Shown here piece by piece: positions 17,954 through 25,919 of a DNA stretch of 49,836 bases. A program made the position numbers and the translations under genes. The notes under the pieces were generated by a model. That model did no database searches and had not been told where the DNA came from. It saw only the letters and a program-made list of their open reading frames with translations. Origin of the DNA: an uncultured bacterium (GTDB lineage Bacteria; Verrucomicrobiota; Kiritimatiellia; RFP12; UBA1067); assembly GCA_902761035.1 (NCBI GenBank), contig CACWIW010000009.1, positions 1 to 49,836 on the forward strand, written 5' to 3'. How positions within the stretch are numbered: position 1 is the first letter of the stretch; every line of letters starts with the position of its first letter.

Positions 17954-19213
17954 TCAGACCTTTTTCTCGACGACGGAGAGCACGTTCATTGACTCGTCGT
18001 GCGCCTCCAGGAGGTAGATCCGGTAGGCGTTGCCGCCGGGCAGGACCTTGACGACGACGTGCGCGACATCGGGCACGAGGATGTTCTTCATGTACGCTTC
18101 TTTGATTTCCTTCGCCTTGCGCTTGGCCGGCATGAGGTTCGGGAGAATCGCCGGATCGGCGTACTTGCTGATCGTCCTGAGCGTCTTCGGCGCCAGCTGT
18201 CCCGGACACCACATGCACGCCACGTACGCCTGCGCGCGCACGGCCTTGACGAACGCCTCGTCCATCGAATCGGAGCAGCCGTGGTGGTTCATCTTGCAGA
18301 CGGTCACGGGCCCCACACGCTCGCCGACGAGTCCTTCGTAGTTGACGTCGCCGCCGCCCTTGACCTTGAACCGCCGCCCGACGTCGCCACCCGCATAGTA
18401 GCGGAACTTGCCGTACTGGATCACGAACGCCAGTGAAAGCGGATTCTGCGGGATTCGCCCGTCCTTCGTGACGGCCACATGTTCCGCGGCGTAGTCGCGT
18501 GCGCCGTCCTTGCCATCCCACAGCACGCCATTCGCGCAGATGTTGCGGATGGAGAACACGTCCTTGTAGCGGGCGGGATCGCGCTGAAGCGCAATCTGGT
18601 TGAGCGCGCCGACCTTGAACGGCTCGACGATCAACCCCTTCTTCTTCTGAGCCTCGATCCACGGTTCGAGCAGCAGCATGGACGAATCCTGCTTCTTGTA
18701 CTTGCCGTGTTCCGGGTACTCGTGGTCGAAGTAGTGCTTGACGTCGAACTCCTCGGCCACGCAGAGGAAGCCGTTGATATTGCGTCCATCCGGCGTCGTG
18801 CGGTAGCGGAGCCCCTCGTAGGTGGAGATAAACGTCGCGTGGCCGACATGATCCCAGTGCCAGTGCGAGAAGATGGCGTAGTCGATCGCCTTTTCAGGGT
18901 ACACGCGGTGGATGTAGCGCGCCATCCACTCGCCGCCGAGGCGGTCGGGCGAGGGCAGCAGCGGAACCTGGCCACGATCGCGCGTACGGAAAAAGTCGCC
19001 CGTATCGTTCAGGATGGCCGTGCCGTCGGGGAGACGGTAGAACATGTTCTCGCCGCAGCCCGTATAGACGAAATGGAGATCCATCTCGCCCGGCTTCCAG
19101 CCGGGGTAGGGCTTGCCGACCTCGTCGGAAGCGCCACGCGCAATGCCGGTTGCCGCAAGCGCGCCAAACGCAGTAGCATTCTTGAGAAAATCGCGTCGAT
19201 TCAGTATAAGCAT
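17954..19213 (-). CDS. Tat-exported metallo-beta-lactamase-fold protein
   Basis: 419 residues with a twin-arginine signal (NRRDFLKNATAFGALAATGIARG) and the motif FSHWHWDHVGHA near 114-125. Later metal-ligand-like segments are YYAGGDVGRRF and CKMNHHGCSDSM. The arrangement is like the ComEC-type branch of MBL proteins, standing alone and exported. Substrate unknown. GAGGAG lies upstream of the ATG. It starts 10 nt after the GH5 gene ends, so the two are almost certainly one operon. Confidence 0.8.
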   Translation of the reverse strand: MLILNRRDFLKNATAFGALAATGIARGASDEVGKPYPGWKPGEMDLHFVYTGCGENMFYRLPDGTAILNDTGDFFRTRDRGQVPLLPSPDRLGGEWMARYIHRVYPEKAIDYAIFSHWHWDHVGHATFISTYEGLRYRTTPDGRNINGFLCVAEEFDVKHYFDHEYPEHGKYKKQDSSMLLLEPWIEAQKKKGLIVEPFKVGALNQIALQRDPARYKDVFSIRNICANGVLWDGKDGARDYAAEHVAVTKDGRIPQNPLSLAFVIQYGKFRYYAGGDVGRRFKVKGGGDVNYEGLVGERVGPVTVCKMNHHGCSDSMDEAFVKAVRAQAYVACMWCPGQLAPKTLRTISKYADPAILPNLMPAKRKAKEIKEAYMKNILVPDVAHVVVKVLPGGNAYRIYLLEAHDESMNVLSVVEKKV

Positions 19214-19223
19214 GATTTACTCC

Positions 19224-20336
19224 TCAGTAACGCCTAAGCAGTTCGAGCATCTTGCGGTCGAGCTTGTGGCCGTTGAAATCCTCGTATGCGACATCCTTGC
19301 GGCCGGAATCCATGATTCCGAAACGTCCGCGCAGGTTCCAGAGAGCCCAGCCGATGTTCTTGCCCTTCCAAAGCTTCAGACAATGCTCCATCCAGGCAAG
19401 CACCACGGCGTGCGGCGTCCCGTTGTTGCAGCCGAACTCACCCACCATGCAGCATTCGCCGGCGTCGAGAGCCCTCTGGTACTTTGAGACCGTCGACTCT
19501 GGCGATGCGCTCAACCCGCCAGAAGCGTACTTCGGCGCAAGCGGCCAGGTGGGCGGAGCCTTGGGAATGCCATGGATGTAGTCCGTGCCGTAGTGCGTAA
19601 TGGCGTGCGGCGTATAGCCCCGGAACGCCTGCCCCACGGACGGCACCTTGTACAGCTCCGGAACAGGGGTACCCGCACAGTAGTTTCCGTCCACCATGAT
19701 GAAGCGCGCGGGGTCCTCGTTGCGTATCGCCGCGATGAGCTTGCGGCAGAGCGGCAGGTAGTTCTTCCCCGCCGTGTGACGCGTCGGCTCATTGAAGAGG
19801 TTGAAGGAAAGGACTTCGTTGGGGATGCCCTTCCATCTTTTCGCGAACGCCGCCCACATCTTGCAGGCGGCCTCCTGCGCCACGGGACTCGTGCCGAGCG
19901 GGAACGCCTCGGTCTGGTCGAGGATGCAGTAGCCGGGAATCCGGTGGAGCGCGATCTGCACGTGGATGCCGTACTGGCGTCCCCACCTGACCGCGGCGTC
20001 GAGGTGCTTCATTTTCTGCTCGTTCAGATTCGTCCAGCTGTCCCCCGCTATCAGGATGCGGTAGTCGAGGGGCAGCCGCGCGAAGTTGAAGCCCCAGTCG
20101 TGCAACGCCTTGAACTCCCACTCGACGAAATGCCCGTCCACGCGCGGATCGGGCGCAAGGCCCGTCGTCGGGCAGCGGAACATGCCCAGTATGTTGAAGC
20201 CGCGCCACCTCTCGGCCGGACGCCAGTCCGTCACTGGTTCGGCGGCCATGCCCCATTTCGCCACTGCGGACGCGCCGATGCCGGCGAGAAACCCTTTCCG
20301 GGTGATGCCATTTGGCAGATCAACTTTGCTTGTCAT
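19224..20336 (-). CDS. GH5-family glycoside hydrolase
   Basis: About 370 residues starting at MTSKVDLPNG, preceded by AAGGAGA. A signal of TRKGFLAGIGASAVA type (RK variant of the Tat motif) suggests export. Catalytic residues are visible: the acid/base Glu in LFNEPT near 182 and the nucleophile Glu in MVGEFGCNNG near 298. NFARLPLDYR, YGIHVQIALHRIPGYC and IGWALWNLRG match GH5 strands. It probably cleaves beta-1,4-glucan or -mannan; the subfamily cannot be set. First gene of a two-gene operon with the MBL protein. Confidence 0.88.
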   Translation of the reverse strand: MTSKVDLPNGITRKGFLAGIGASAVAKWGMAAEPVTDWRPAERWRGFNILGMFRCPTTGLAPDPRVDGHFVEWEFKALHDWGFNFARLPLDYRILIAGDSWTNLNEQKMKHLDAAVRWGRQYGIHVQIALHRIPGYCILDQTEAFPLGTSPVAQEAACKMWAAFAKRWKGIPNEVLSFNLFNEPTRHTAGKNYLPLCRKLIAAIRNEDPARFIMVDGNYCAGTPVPELYKVPSVGQAFRGYTPHAITHYGTDYIHGIPKAPPTWPLAPKYASGGLSASPESTVSKYQRALDAGECCMVGEFGCNNGTPHAVVLAWMEHCLKLWKGKNIGWALWNLRGRFGIMDSGRKDVAYEDFNGHKLDRKMLELLRRY

Positions 20337-20356
20337 ATTTTTCTCCTTGGCCGGGT

Positions 20357-20368
20357 AGTATATCAAAT
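20357..20368 (-). promoter_or_regulatory. Extended -10 element of the GH5-MBL operon
   Basis: Minus strand ATTTGATATACT, 20 nt before the GH5 start. The identical 12-mer occurs at 42972 and 49219. Confidence 0.6.
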
Positions 20369-20415
20369 CCCCACCGCCTGGGAAAGCCGCCATCTTGGCG
20401 TCTGGGCGGTCTCCT

Positions 20416-21984
20416 TCACAATTCCGAATGCGGGGGAACGATCGGTTTTACCCCGTGTACGGCGAGAATCTCGTTCACGCGGTCGACGTCGTAGATGCCC
20501 GCGATGACGCATCTCCGCACAATCATGTCCTCGAGCATGAATTCCGACAGCGCGAAACCGGCCGCCCCCAAGAAGTCGAGCAATTCCCGCCCGGTAAGCC
20601 GCAACGCCAGCGCGAACGCGATGGCCGTCTGTTTCGAAACGGGACGCAACTCGTTGCTGACGATGGCCGAATAAGTCTTGCGGCTCACATGCGCCGCGTT
20701 ATAGACCGCCGGAGCATCTCCGCCAAAACGATCTCGCACGAGAATGATCAGCCGTGCGGCGAACGACGGGTTCGCGCTTGTCAGGTTGGGTGTGCGCACC
20801 GTCTCGCGATTCATCGCCGGCGGCACCACCGTCCCTTCCGGCTTGTCCTCCAACAGCCAGTCCTTCCCGTGCTTCTCCGCAACGTCGCGTCGCTCTTCCG
20901 GACGTCCGACGCTGACATTGCGTGCGAGGCTGTAGTCAACGTCATCACCACTCTGTTCCAGCTGTTTCTTCGCATCGAAGATCAGCAGTTCGGCATAGAG
21001 ACGCTCGTCACTTTCGTCTTCGCCGGCCGCCCTCATGATCGCGACGGCTTTCGGATGGCCGCTCTGTGCCGCCATCCGCAACAGTTCCACGCACTTCGCG
21101 ACGTCGCGCGGCGCCTCCCTGCCGTAGGCGTAGATGTGCGTCAGACGCATCTGGCTCTCGCTGTCGCCACGGCCCTCCGCCAGCTTTCGGTACCATTCCA
21201 TGCCCAGTTGCCTGTCGGCAAGGATCCTATCCCGATGCCACGTGGCGGCACCGGACTCCTCAAGGGTGCGCCATCCTCCGCCGATTCCCTTCAACAGAGC
21301 GCGCGCGTAGTTCCGCTGTCCCTGGAGACACCCACCCTCGGCAGATTTCCTGTACCATTCGCGCGCGGCAGGGCCATCGCACAACCTGACGCCCAGCTCC
21401 TTCTCAACGGCCGACACGACGTACCGAGGCCGCCCGCTCTCGCAGAACGTCCCAACGACATTCTGCGCACGCGCATTGCCACTTTTCGCCGCCTCGAAAA
21501 TCTTGTCGACCACGCGCAGGAATCGATCCTTCCGCGACATCTCGCCGCCGACGTAGATGTTGCCGCCGAGTTCCTCCGGAAACCAAAAGCACTTGATGGA
21601 GTCATTTGCGTAATCCTCCAGCACTTCCGGCGACGCCTGTTTGAACTCCTCGCAGACCATGCGGCAATAGGGGATGATCCAACCGTCGCCCTCGTACCAG
21701 GCGGAACGCTTCATGAACGTGTCGTATGCGCGACGGTCAAACCATTCCACGCACAGCCGCTCCTCCTCCGTCATCCAGGCCGTCTCTTCTGGCGTGGGCA
21801 ACGCCATGCCGTTTGAAGACGGCGCGCGCCGGACCTCGTCCAGCATGGAATCGTACTTGGCTCTGCCCGACGTCTCGAAGTCCAGCTTCGCCTGCTGGAA
21901 TTCTCTCTGTGACTTATTCGGATAGTCCTCCTCTTCATCCGGGATATCCTCTTCTTCAAAATCGTCGTCGTACGAATCCAACAT
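20416..21984 (-). CDS. Sel1-repeat protein with C-terminal HTH-like domain
   Basis: 522 residues. The N-terminus is acidic (DDDFEEEDIPDEEEDY) and charged. The middle holds Sel1/TPR-like repeats (GNARAQNVVGTF, GGCLQGQRNYARALL, GDSESQMRLTHIYAYG, GHPKAVAIMRAAG). The last ~110 residues (VSRKTYSAIVSNELRPVSKQ, FALALRLTGRELLDFLGAAG, DVDRVNEILAVHG) match a small helical domain I recall at the end of macro-domain and other accessory proteins, probably a degenerate HTH. A role as a protein-protein scaffold with DNA or self binding is inference. AAGGAG precedes the start. Confidence 0.65.
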   Translation of the reverse strand: MLDSYDDDFEEEDIPDEEEDYPNKSQREFQQAKLDFETSGRAKYDSMLDEVRRAPSSNGMALPTPEETAWMTEEERLCVEWFDRRAYDTFMKRSAWYEGDGWIIPYCRMVCEEFKQASPEVLEDYANDSIKCFWFPEELGGNIYVGGEMSRKDRFLRVVDKIFEAAKSGNARAQNVVGTFCESGRPRYVVSAVEKELGVRLCDGPAAREWYRKSAEGGCLQGQRNYARALLKGIGGGWRTLEESGAATWHRDRILADRQLGMEWYRKLAEGRGDSESQMRLTHIYAYGREAPRDVAKCVELLRMAAQSGHPKAVAIMRAAGEDESDERLYAELLIFDAKKQLEQSGDDVDYSLARNVSVGRPEERRDVAEKHGKDWLLEDKPEGTVVPPAMNRETVRTPNLTSANPSFAARLIILVRDRFGGDAPAVYNAAHVSRKTYSAIVSNELRPVSKQTAIAFALALRLTGRELLDFLGAAGFALSEFMLEDMIVRRCVIAGIYDVDRVNEILAVHGVKPIVPPHSEL

Positions 21985-22063
21985 TGCAAACTCCTTACTG
22001 AAAGGCGACGCCGGGAAGCGACATGATCACGGTCAAGTCCTTCGCCGACGCCACCACGCGAAC

Positions 22064-22147
22064 TCATTTCTTGCGGAAAACAGATATGACGATTCCGATC
22101 AAGCCGATGATCATAAACGCGACGATATAGGCCATCAAACGTTCCAT
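22064..22147 (-). CDS. 27-aa single-span membrane peptide B
   Basis: Starts MERLMAYIVAFMI, continues as an unbroken hydrophobic helix rich in Ile, Gly and Val, and ends VFRKK. A perfect GGAGG lies 6 nt before the ATG. Same length (84 nt) and same basic FRK-type end as the peptide encoded 13 nt upstream. Function unknown; it could be a subunit stabiliser, a small toxin or a membrane-stress peptide. Confidence 0.6.
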   Translation of the reverse strand: MERLMAYIVAFMIIGLIGIVISVFRKK

Positions 22148-22160
22148 GACGAACCTCCTC

Positions 22161-22244
22161 TCATTTCCTGAACATCGACCTCAACCCGAGATACATCAAG
22201 TATCCCAGGACCATTGCCCCGACCGTAACCCAGAACTCTCTCAT
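22161..22244 (-). CDS. 27-aa single-span membrane peptide A
   Basis: Starts MREFWVTVGAMVLG, a hydrophobic span continuing to YLGLRS, ending MFRK. An AAAGGTG ribosome site precedes it. Its end contains the Shine-Dalgarno of peptide B, so the two are translationally linked. No similarity to known peptides recalled. Confidence 0.6.
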   Translation of the reverse strand: MREFWVTVGAMVLGYLMYLGLRSMFRK

Positions 22245-22363
22245 TTCACACCTTTCTGTTCATTTTACCTTGCGACCCCATCCAACTGCGGACGAGCAAC
22301 CTATCGCTCCGGCGGCGGACATATTACCACAATTCCATCCATTCCAACGCCCTGCCCGGCAAA

Positions 22364-22382
22364 TGTCTCCCGCGTGGAGACA
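22364..22382 (-). terminator. Hairpin after the degenerate acidic ORF copy
   Basis: TGTCTCC-CGCGT-GGAGACA, 7-bp stem just after the stop codon. The same hairpin follows the second copy at 27029-27047. No U-tract, so termination is only probable. Confidence 0.35.
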
Positions 22383-22388
22383 ATGCGC

Positions 22389-22531
22389 TTATCGCTTCAT
22401 ATTACCTTGACTTGGGTCGCCCACATCACTCACCATATCATCATCCCAGTCCTCCCGCCAATCGGGATCGTCCCAGTCGTAGTACGGTTCCTCCTCGTCC
22501 CATTGTATCCAAGATCGGCTCCCGTCAACGC
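22389..22531 (-). pseudogene. 5'-truncated copy of an acidic micro-protein gene
   Basis: Minus-strand frame WDEEEPYYDWDDPDWREDWD.. to a TAA at 22389 matches the intact 49-aa gene at 27054-27203 almost residue for residue. The upstream part (GVDGSRSWIQ) is unrelated and has no ATG, GTG or TTG start in frame before a TGA at 22584. It looks like a broken duplicate joined to other DNA. Confidence 0.6.
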
Positions 22532-22575
22532 CGCCGCGTTTGTCAAAGTCGTTTCGATCCGGTCTATCCCGGCGC

Positions 22576-22974
22576 TTATGAAATCACCTCTGTATCCGCG
22601 AGTCGCCTGAACGACTTTTCACACGAAAGCGTGATCTGGCCCTGTTCCCTATAGCCAGAAGCAAGCATCCGATCGACGAAGCCAGGATTCGCCTTATGGA
22701 TGTTCGGCGTGTTGATCGACGCGGCGAAATTCTGCGAAAACGCAATCCCTTCTCCAGACGAGAATGCCGTGAGCGCCGACAGCGCCTCTTCCTTGGTCTT
22801 GCCGTAATGATGCTGAATCGCATAGTACGTCTCAGACGCGACAATGTCGCTCACATAAAAGGAATCCCCATTGGCAATTCCCTCCTGATAGCGGGCAAGT
22901 GTACGGGCGGCAAGCTCCTGCGGTTGTCCTGTGAGAAGCCGTAAAACCACGGACGTATCCAATCCGAACGTCAT
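22576..22974 (-). CDS. PIN-domain toxin (VapC-like)
   Basis: 132 residues. The N-terminal LDTSVVLRLLTG gives the first catalytic Asp, SDIVASETYYAI the Glu in helix 3, and the C-terminal half has an aspartate in FVDRMLASGY. PIN toxins cut tRNA or rRNA. It starts 3 nt after the antitoxin gene ends, the normal antitoxin-toxin order. The last codons overlap the remnant region of the acidic micro-protein copy. Confidence 0.82.
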   Translation of the reverse strand: MTFGLDTSVVLRLLTGQPQELAARTLARYQEGIANGDSFYVSDIVASETYYAIQHHYGKTKEEALSALTAFSSGEGIAFSQNFAASINTPNIHKANPGFVDRMLASGYREQGQITLSCEKSFRRLADTEVIS

Positions 22975-22977
22975 GAC

Positions 22978-23241
22978 TTAGTCTCCGTGACGACGGGCGA
23001 TGCTTTCACGAATGGATGCCATGTCGTGCGGCAGATTCGGATCGACCTTGACGCTCCCAAACCACGACGGGGTCTTTGGCCTTCTCTTCCTTGTCTGCCG
23101 CGTGGCCTCGGTGCGCGGCTCGTCGCCAAGCCACTGCGAGTAAAGAGCCAGCGTAATGGCGCGAACGGTACTGCCCTCCTGGGCAGTCCGCGTCTTAATG
23201 CGTCGATACATCGTATCTGGAATGTCTAAAGTTGTTCTCAT
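22978..23241 (-). CDS. Antitoxin, ribbon-helix-helix type (VapB-like)
   Basis: 87 residues beginning MRTTLDIPDTMYRRIKTRTA, the usual RHH start, with a charged C-terminal tail (WFGSVKVDPNLPHDM) that would wrap the toxin. The gene has a promoter core at 23251-23262, only 9 nt before the ATG, and no strong ribosome site, so a near-leaderless mRNA is likely. RHH antitoxins usually repress their own promoter. Confidence 0.8.
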   Translation of the reverse strand: MRTTLDIPDTMYRRIKTRTAQEGSTVRAITLALYSQWLGDEPRTEATRQTRKRRPKTPSWFGSVKVDPNLPHDMASIRESIARRHGD

Positions 23242-23250
23242 GTCGCGTGA

Positions 23251-23262
23251 ATTATATCACAT
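23251..23262 (-). promoter_or_regulatory. Extended -10 element of the toxin-antitoxin operon
   Basis: Minus strand ATGTGATATAAT, 9 nt before the antitoxin ATG. Confidence 0.55.
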
Positions 23263-23324
23263 CTGCTGCGATGCAGCAATATGGATTTATTGATTTATGC
23301 ATATCTGTCGACGAATCTCCTATA

Positions 23325-23521
23325 GGGCGGCCTATGAGTAGGGCGCGCGCTGAATTTCCCCACGCCCCACGACCGCCTGGTAGGGCGCGCTCGCCGAGCG
23401 CGCCGAATCCCCGGTAGGGCGGTCGCCCCGCGACCGCCGCATCGGGAGCGGCCGCGCTTGTCGCGGCCGAACACAAGCCCGTCGCGGCCATTCGGGGAAG
23501 CGGCACTCTTGCCGCTTCCCC
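23325..23521. repeat. Cluster of GC-rich palindromes
   Basis: Contains two 21-bp palindromes preceded by GTAGG: GGCGCGCTCGCCGAGCGCGC at 23384-23404 and GGCGGTCGCCCCGCGACCGC at 23418-23438. It also has CGGCCGCG..CGCGGCCG (about 23449-23469) and a perfect 11-bp hairpin GGGGAAGCGGC-ACTCTT-GCCGCTTCCCC at 23494-23521. Partial GTAGGG units precede them. It sits between the toxin-antitoxin operon and the RloB gene. The last hairpin may terminate transcription from either side. The CGGCCGCG unit recurs near 27319-27341. Confidence 0.75.
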
Positions 23522-23760
23522 AACCCACCAACTGTTCAATTCACGGTTTCAGACAACCCAGCGGACAGACGACAACGCCATCGTCCCGCGTGTATCCAAG
23601 ATCGGTTCCCATCAACATTATTCTCGCACTTCACCTTCATTCATTAAATCGTTATTTAAGCTGAAAATGCGCCAATTACGCCACATAAAACAAGCGGAAA
23701 GACAATCCCACTCCCGAAAATTAAATGATTTCATTCCAGAAAATTAAAAGCTGCTTAGCC
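23522..23760. other. Gap with a short shared sequence
   Basis: No gene of normal length. A 25-bp stretch at 23592-23616 repeats 22505-22529 with two mismatches (GTATCCAAGATCGG core). Downstream is AT-rich DNA. On the minus strand a 25-codon frame (MLMGTDLGYTRDDG..) crosses it; coding status uncertain. Confidence 0.35.
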
Positions 23761-24405
23761 CTACCCATTTTCCTCTGACAATTCTTCCATCATCTTGGCC
23801 TCTTCTTCGGCATCGACATGACGCATGGCCTCGCAAAGCGTAAAGACCGTCGTCTTGCCCGCTTCGCGCGGCCAGTCCGTCGGATCTCCCGTCCCCAGCA
23901 GAACCTTCGCCCTTTGAATTGCGGTAGAAATGCTTGCTGCGTCAAAATCTGACCTCGCGAGCGACTTATTGTACTCAGGCAAATACGCACGCAACGCCTC
24001 AAGACACGCCTTGGACGTCGTATGCTGCGTGCCGTCCTCAAAGTGCAGGAGCAACCAAAACTCGAACTTCGGATTGGAAAGCGAGAATCCCTTGCATTGT
24101 CCCGGCGACTCTTTCGGATCCTGTGCCCACATTCTACAGAGCTCAAGTTCCTCCTCCGGCCATTCGTCGCGATCGACGACGACCCAAAGATAATCGCCGT
24201 CGCGCAACTGAAAACGCGGAATCGCGGCCTTCAACGCCGAAAGAACCTTCTTGGGGCTGTTCCCCTCACGGCTCGACACGGGAATCACATGTACATACGC
24301 AGAATTGAACATCGAGAAATAATCGCATTCAGTCCGCGTTCCCTCCACGCCGACCAGAAAGAGCCGCTTGTAGAACCGTTTGCCTGAAGATCGCGTAAAC
24401 TGCAT
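23761..24405 (-). CDS. rloB: RloB-family protein (AbiLii-like)
   Basis: About 214 residues from MQFTRSSG. Motifs of the RloB/TOPRIM-like family are clear: VEGTRTECDYF near 19-29, WVVVDRDEWP near 70-79 and SNPKFEFWLLLHFED near 105-120. RloB proteins are the nuclease-like partner of an AAA ATPase in the AbiL type of abortive infection. The ATPase gene ends 14 nt upstream. A run of nine G on the coding strand (24410-24418) lies 4 nt before the ATG, in the ribosome-binding position, which may make translation phase-variable. Confidence 0.85.
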   Translation of the reverse strand: MQFTRSSGKRFYKRLFLVGVEGTRTECDYFSMFNSAYVHVIPVSSREGNSPKKVLSALKAAIPRFQLRDGDYLWVVVDRDEWPEEELELCRMWAQDPKESPGQCKGFSLSNPKFEFWLLLHFEDGTQHTTSKACLEALRAYLPEYNKSLARSDFDAASISTAIQRAKVLLGTGDPTDWPREAGKTTVFTLCEAMRHVDAEEEAKMMEELSEENG

Positions 24406-24409
24406 GTCG

Positions 24410-24418
24410 CCCCCCCCC
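24410..24418 (-). repeat. Poly-G9 tract in the rloB ribosome-binding region
   Basis: Nine consecutive C on the plus strand lie between the RloA stop and the RloB start. Such tracts slip during replication and can change the spacing of the ribosome site. Confidence 0.6.
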
Positions 24419-24419
24419 T

Positions 24420-25745
24420 CTATCGAATGACAATGGACGGCAGTCCGCCCATACGTCCCGTGAGATAACTCTTCCGGAGGTCCGTGTCTTTCCGCGCCTC
24501 GGAGAAATCGGACACGGCAAAGATCTCCGACACCTCGTCGCGATTGCGCTCGGCGAGCCACATCTCATCGCGCCGCAAGAGCGACTGCGACAAGAGCCCG
24601 ATGTCATGCGTGGTCGCCAGAAGCTGTCCGCGCGTGTCATTCGTACAGCCATCCAGGAACGTCATGACCAGTTTGCGCGCAGCATACGTATGCAGACATC
24701 GGTCGATCTCGTCAATGACATAAACGCGCTCGCTCGTCTTGTTCTCCATGTCGGCGAACGCCGGGAGCAAGTCGAGGATGCGTTTCGTTCCATCCGATTC
24801 GTGCTCGAGCTCGAATTCCTCCTCATGCCCGTCATGGGACACATGGCACGCGACCAGTTTCTCGGCCGTGACGACACCGTCCTTGCGCGTCAGCAAATAG
24901 GGCCAGGTGCGATCCTCGCTCTCCACGCGGACCGTCTGACCTTCCTTCAAGTGATCCGTGACCATTTTCACGACCGCCGGCGGAATCGGCAAGGCATCCA
25001 CGCTGACGGGCTTGCGGACAATGCGCTTGATGCCCGTGTCAAAATTGGCAAGGATTGCATTCATCCGAGCAAAGTACGGCGCAGACTCATCGGCATAGCG
25101 TTCCTTCGGCGCATAGTGGGCATTGGGCGCAATCAGGCAGAGGGTCTTGTCAAACCAATCATAGACCGGCTTGAACGCCATGACGTTCTGGGTTGAGGCC
25201 ATCATCAGAAAGAGCTGATTGCCGCGCGTGGACTTGGCAATGAGTTCAAGGAGTTGCTTCTCCTGCTCGTGGGCCGCACCAAACTCGTACGTGTAACCCT
25301 CAGACACCGCATCATAAGTCCGTTCGAAACGCACGTCATCGGCAGGTGCAGTCTCTCTGAAGAGTTTTTCGTGTATGACGCGAATTCCGTCCACTGAAAA
25401 CTCGTATGCATAGACGTCATCGCCAATCAGCAAGCGGAACGCCATCGTCGTCGGCTTCTTCCGGCTGTCGGCGTCCAAAAGATACGGCTCAACGGGAATC
25501 CGCGCATCGGGCGCGAGAAAATACCCTCTCGTCACCATGAACTTGGCAAAGTCAAGTGCACGGAAGAAATTTGTCTTCCCGCTGGCATTTCCACCGAAAA
25601 GAACGGCAATCGGCAGGAAACGTGCCTGTAAACGCTTCACTTTCGTCACGCGTTCCCCATGATGTTGCTCACGGGTCGCAACAAAAGTAATCTCGCTTTT
25701 ATTGCGATAAGACATCCAGTTCTCAACTGAAAAGCTAATTATCAT
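24420..25745 (-). CDS. rloA: AAA ATPase, RloA/AbiLi-like
   Basis: 441 residues. MIISFSVENWMSYRN is the typical start of AAA_15/21 SMC-like ATPases. Walker A is VLFGGNASGKTNFFRAL near 48-64, the signature-like ESDGTKRILDLLPAF near 314-328, and Walker B VYVIDEIDRCLH near 340-351 with HD in ATTHDIGLLSQ. Together with RloB it forms an AbiL-type phage-defence pair. Promoter core at 25773-25784, GGAGAAGAAGG before the ATG. Confidence 0.88.
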   Translation of the reverse strand: MIISFSVENWMSYRNKSEITFVATREQHHGERVTKVKRLQARFLPIAVLFGGNASGKTNFFRALDFAKFMVTRGYFLAPDARIPVEPYLLDADSRKKPTTMAFRLLIGDDVYAYEFSVDGIRVIHEKLFRETAPADDVRFERTYDAVSEGYTYEFGAAHEQEKQLLELIAKSTRGNQLFLMMASTQNVMAFKPVYDWFDKTLCLIAPNAHYAPKERYADESAPYFARMNAILANFDTGIKRIVRKPVSVDALPIPPAVVKMVTDHLKEGQTVRVESEDRTWPYLLTRKDGVVTAEKLVACHVSHDGHEEEFELEHESDGTKRILDLLPAFADMENKTSERVYVIDEIDRCLHTYAARKLVMTFLDGCTNDTRGQLLATTHDIGLLSQSLLRRDEMWLAERNRDEVSEIFAVSDFSEARKDTDLRKSYLTGRMGGLPSIVIR

Positions 25746-25772
25746 CCTTCTTCTCCAATGGATTTGGACGAT

Positions 25773-25784
25773 ATTCTACCAAAT
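25773..25784 (-). promoter_or_regulatory. Extended -10 element of the rloAB operon
   Basis: Minus strand ATTTGGTAGAAT, 27 nt before the RloA ATG. Confidence 0.5.
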
Positions 25785-25818
25785 TCAGCCTTGCGCGTCA
25801 AACGGAAGATGCGATAAT

Positions 25819-25902
25819 CTAACAACATCCATATTGCTTGTCTTGATGGTTGTGCCACTTGAACCGCGACCCCGCGATGTCGCCGACAATCACGCCGATC
25901 AT
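25819..25902 (-). pseudogene. N-terminal remnant of an ADP-ribosylglycohydrolase
   Basis: A 27-codon frame starting MIGVIVGDIAGSRFKWHN and stopping at TAG soon after. The opening is the hallmark of ADP-ribosylglycohydrolase (DraG/ARH) proteins, where GD-(I)-GS binds metal and substrate. The remaining ~230 residues are missing. AGGA lies upstream of the ATG. Lies between the DUF3298-like gene and rloA. Confidence 0.55.
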
Positions 25903-25919
25903 TCCAATCCTACTTTCGC

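Noticed and set aside
17739-18662. 307-codon minus-strand frame overlapping the MBL gene
   Set aside because: Most of it is an out-of-frame reading of the MBL gene; only the last 58 codons could be separate and are listed with low confidence.
22406-22610. Plus-strand frame rich in Pro/Ile (HITLTWVAHITHHIII)
   Set aside because: Antisense of the acidic micro-protein copy; the same frame at 27000-27350 is the antisense of the intact gene.
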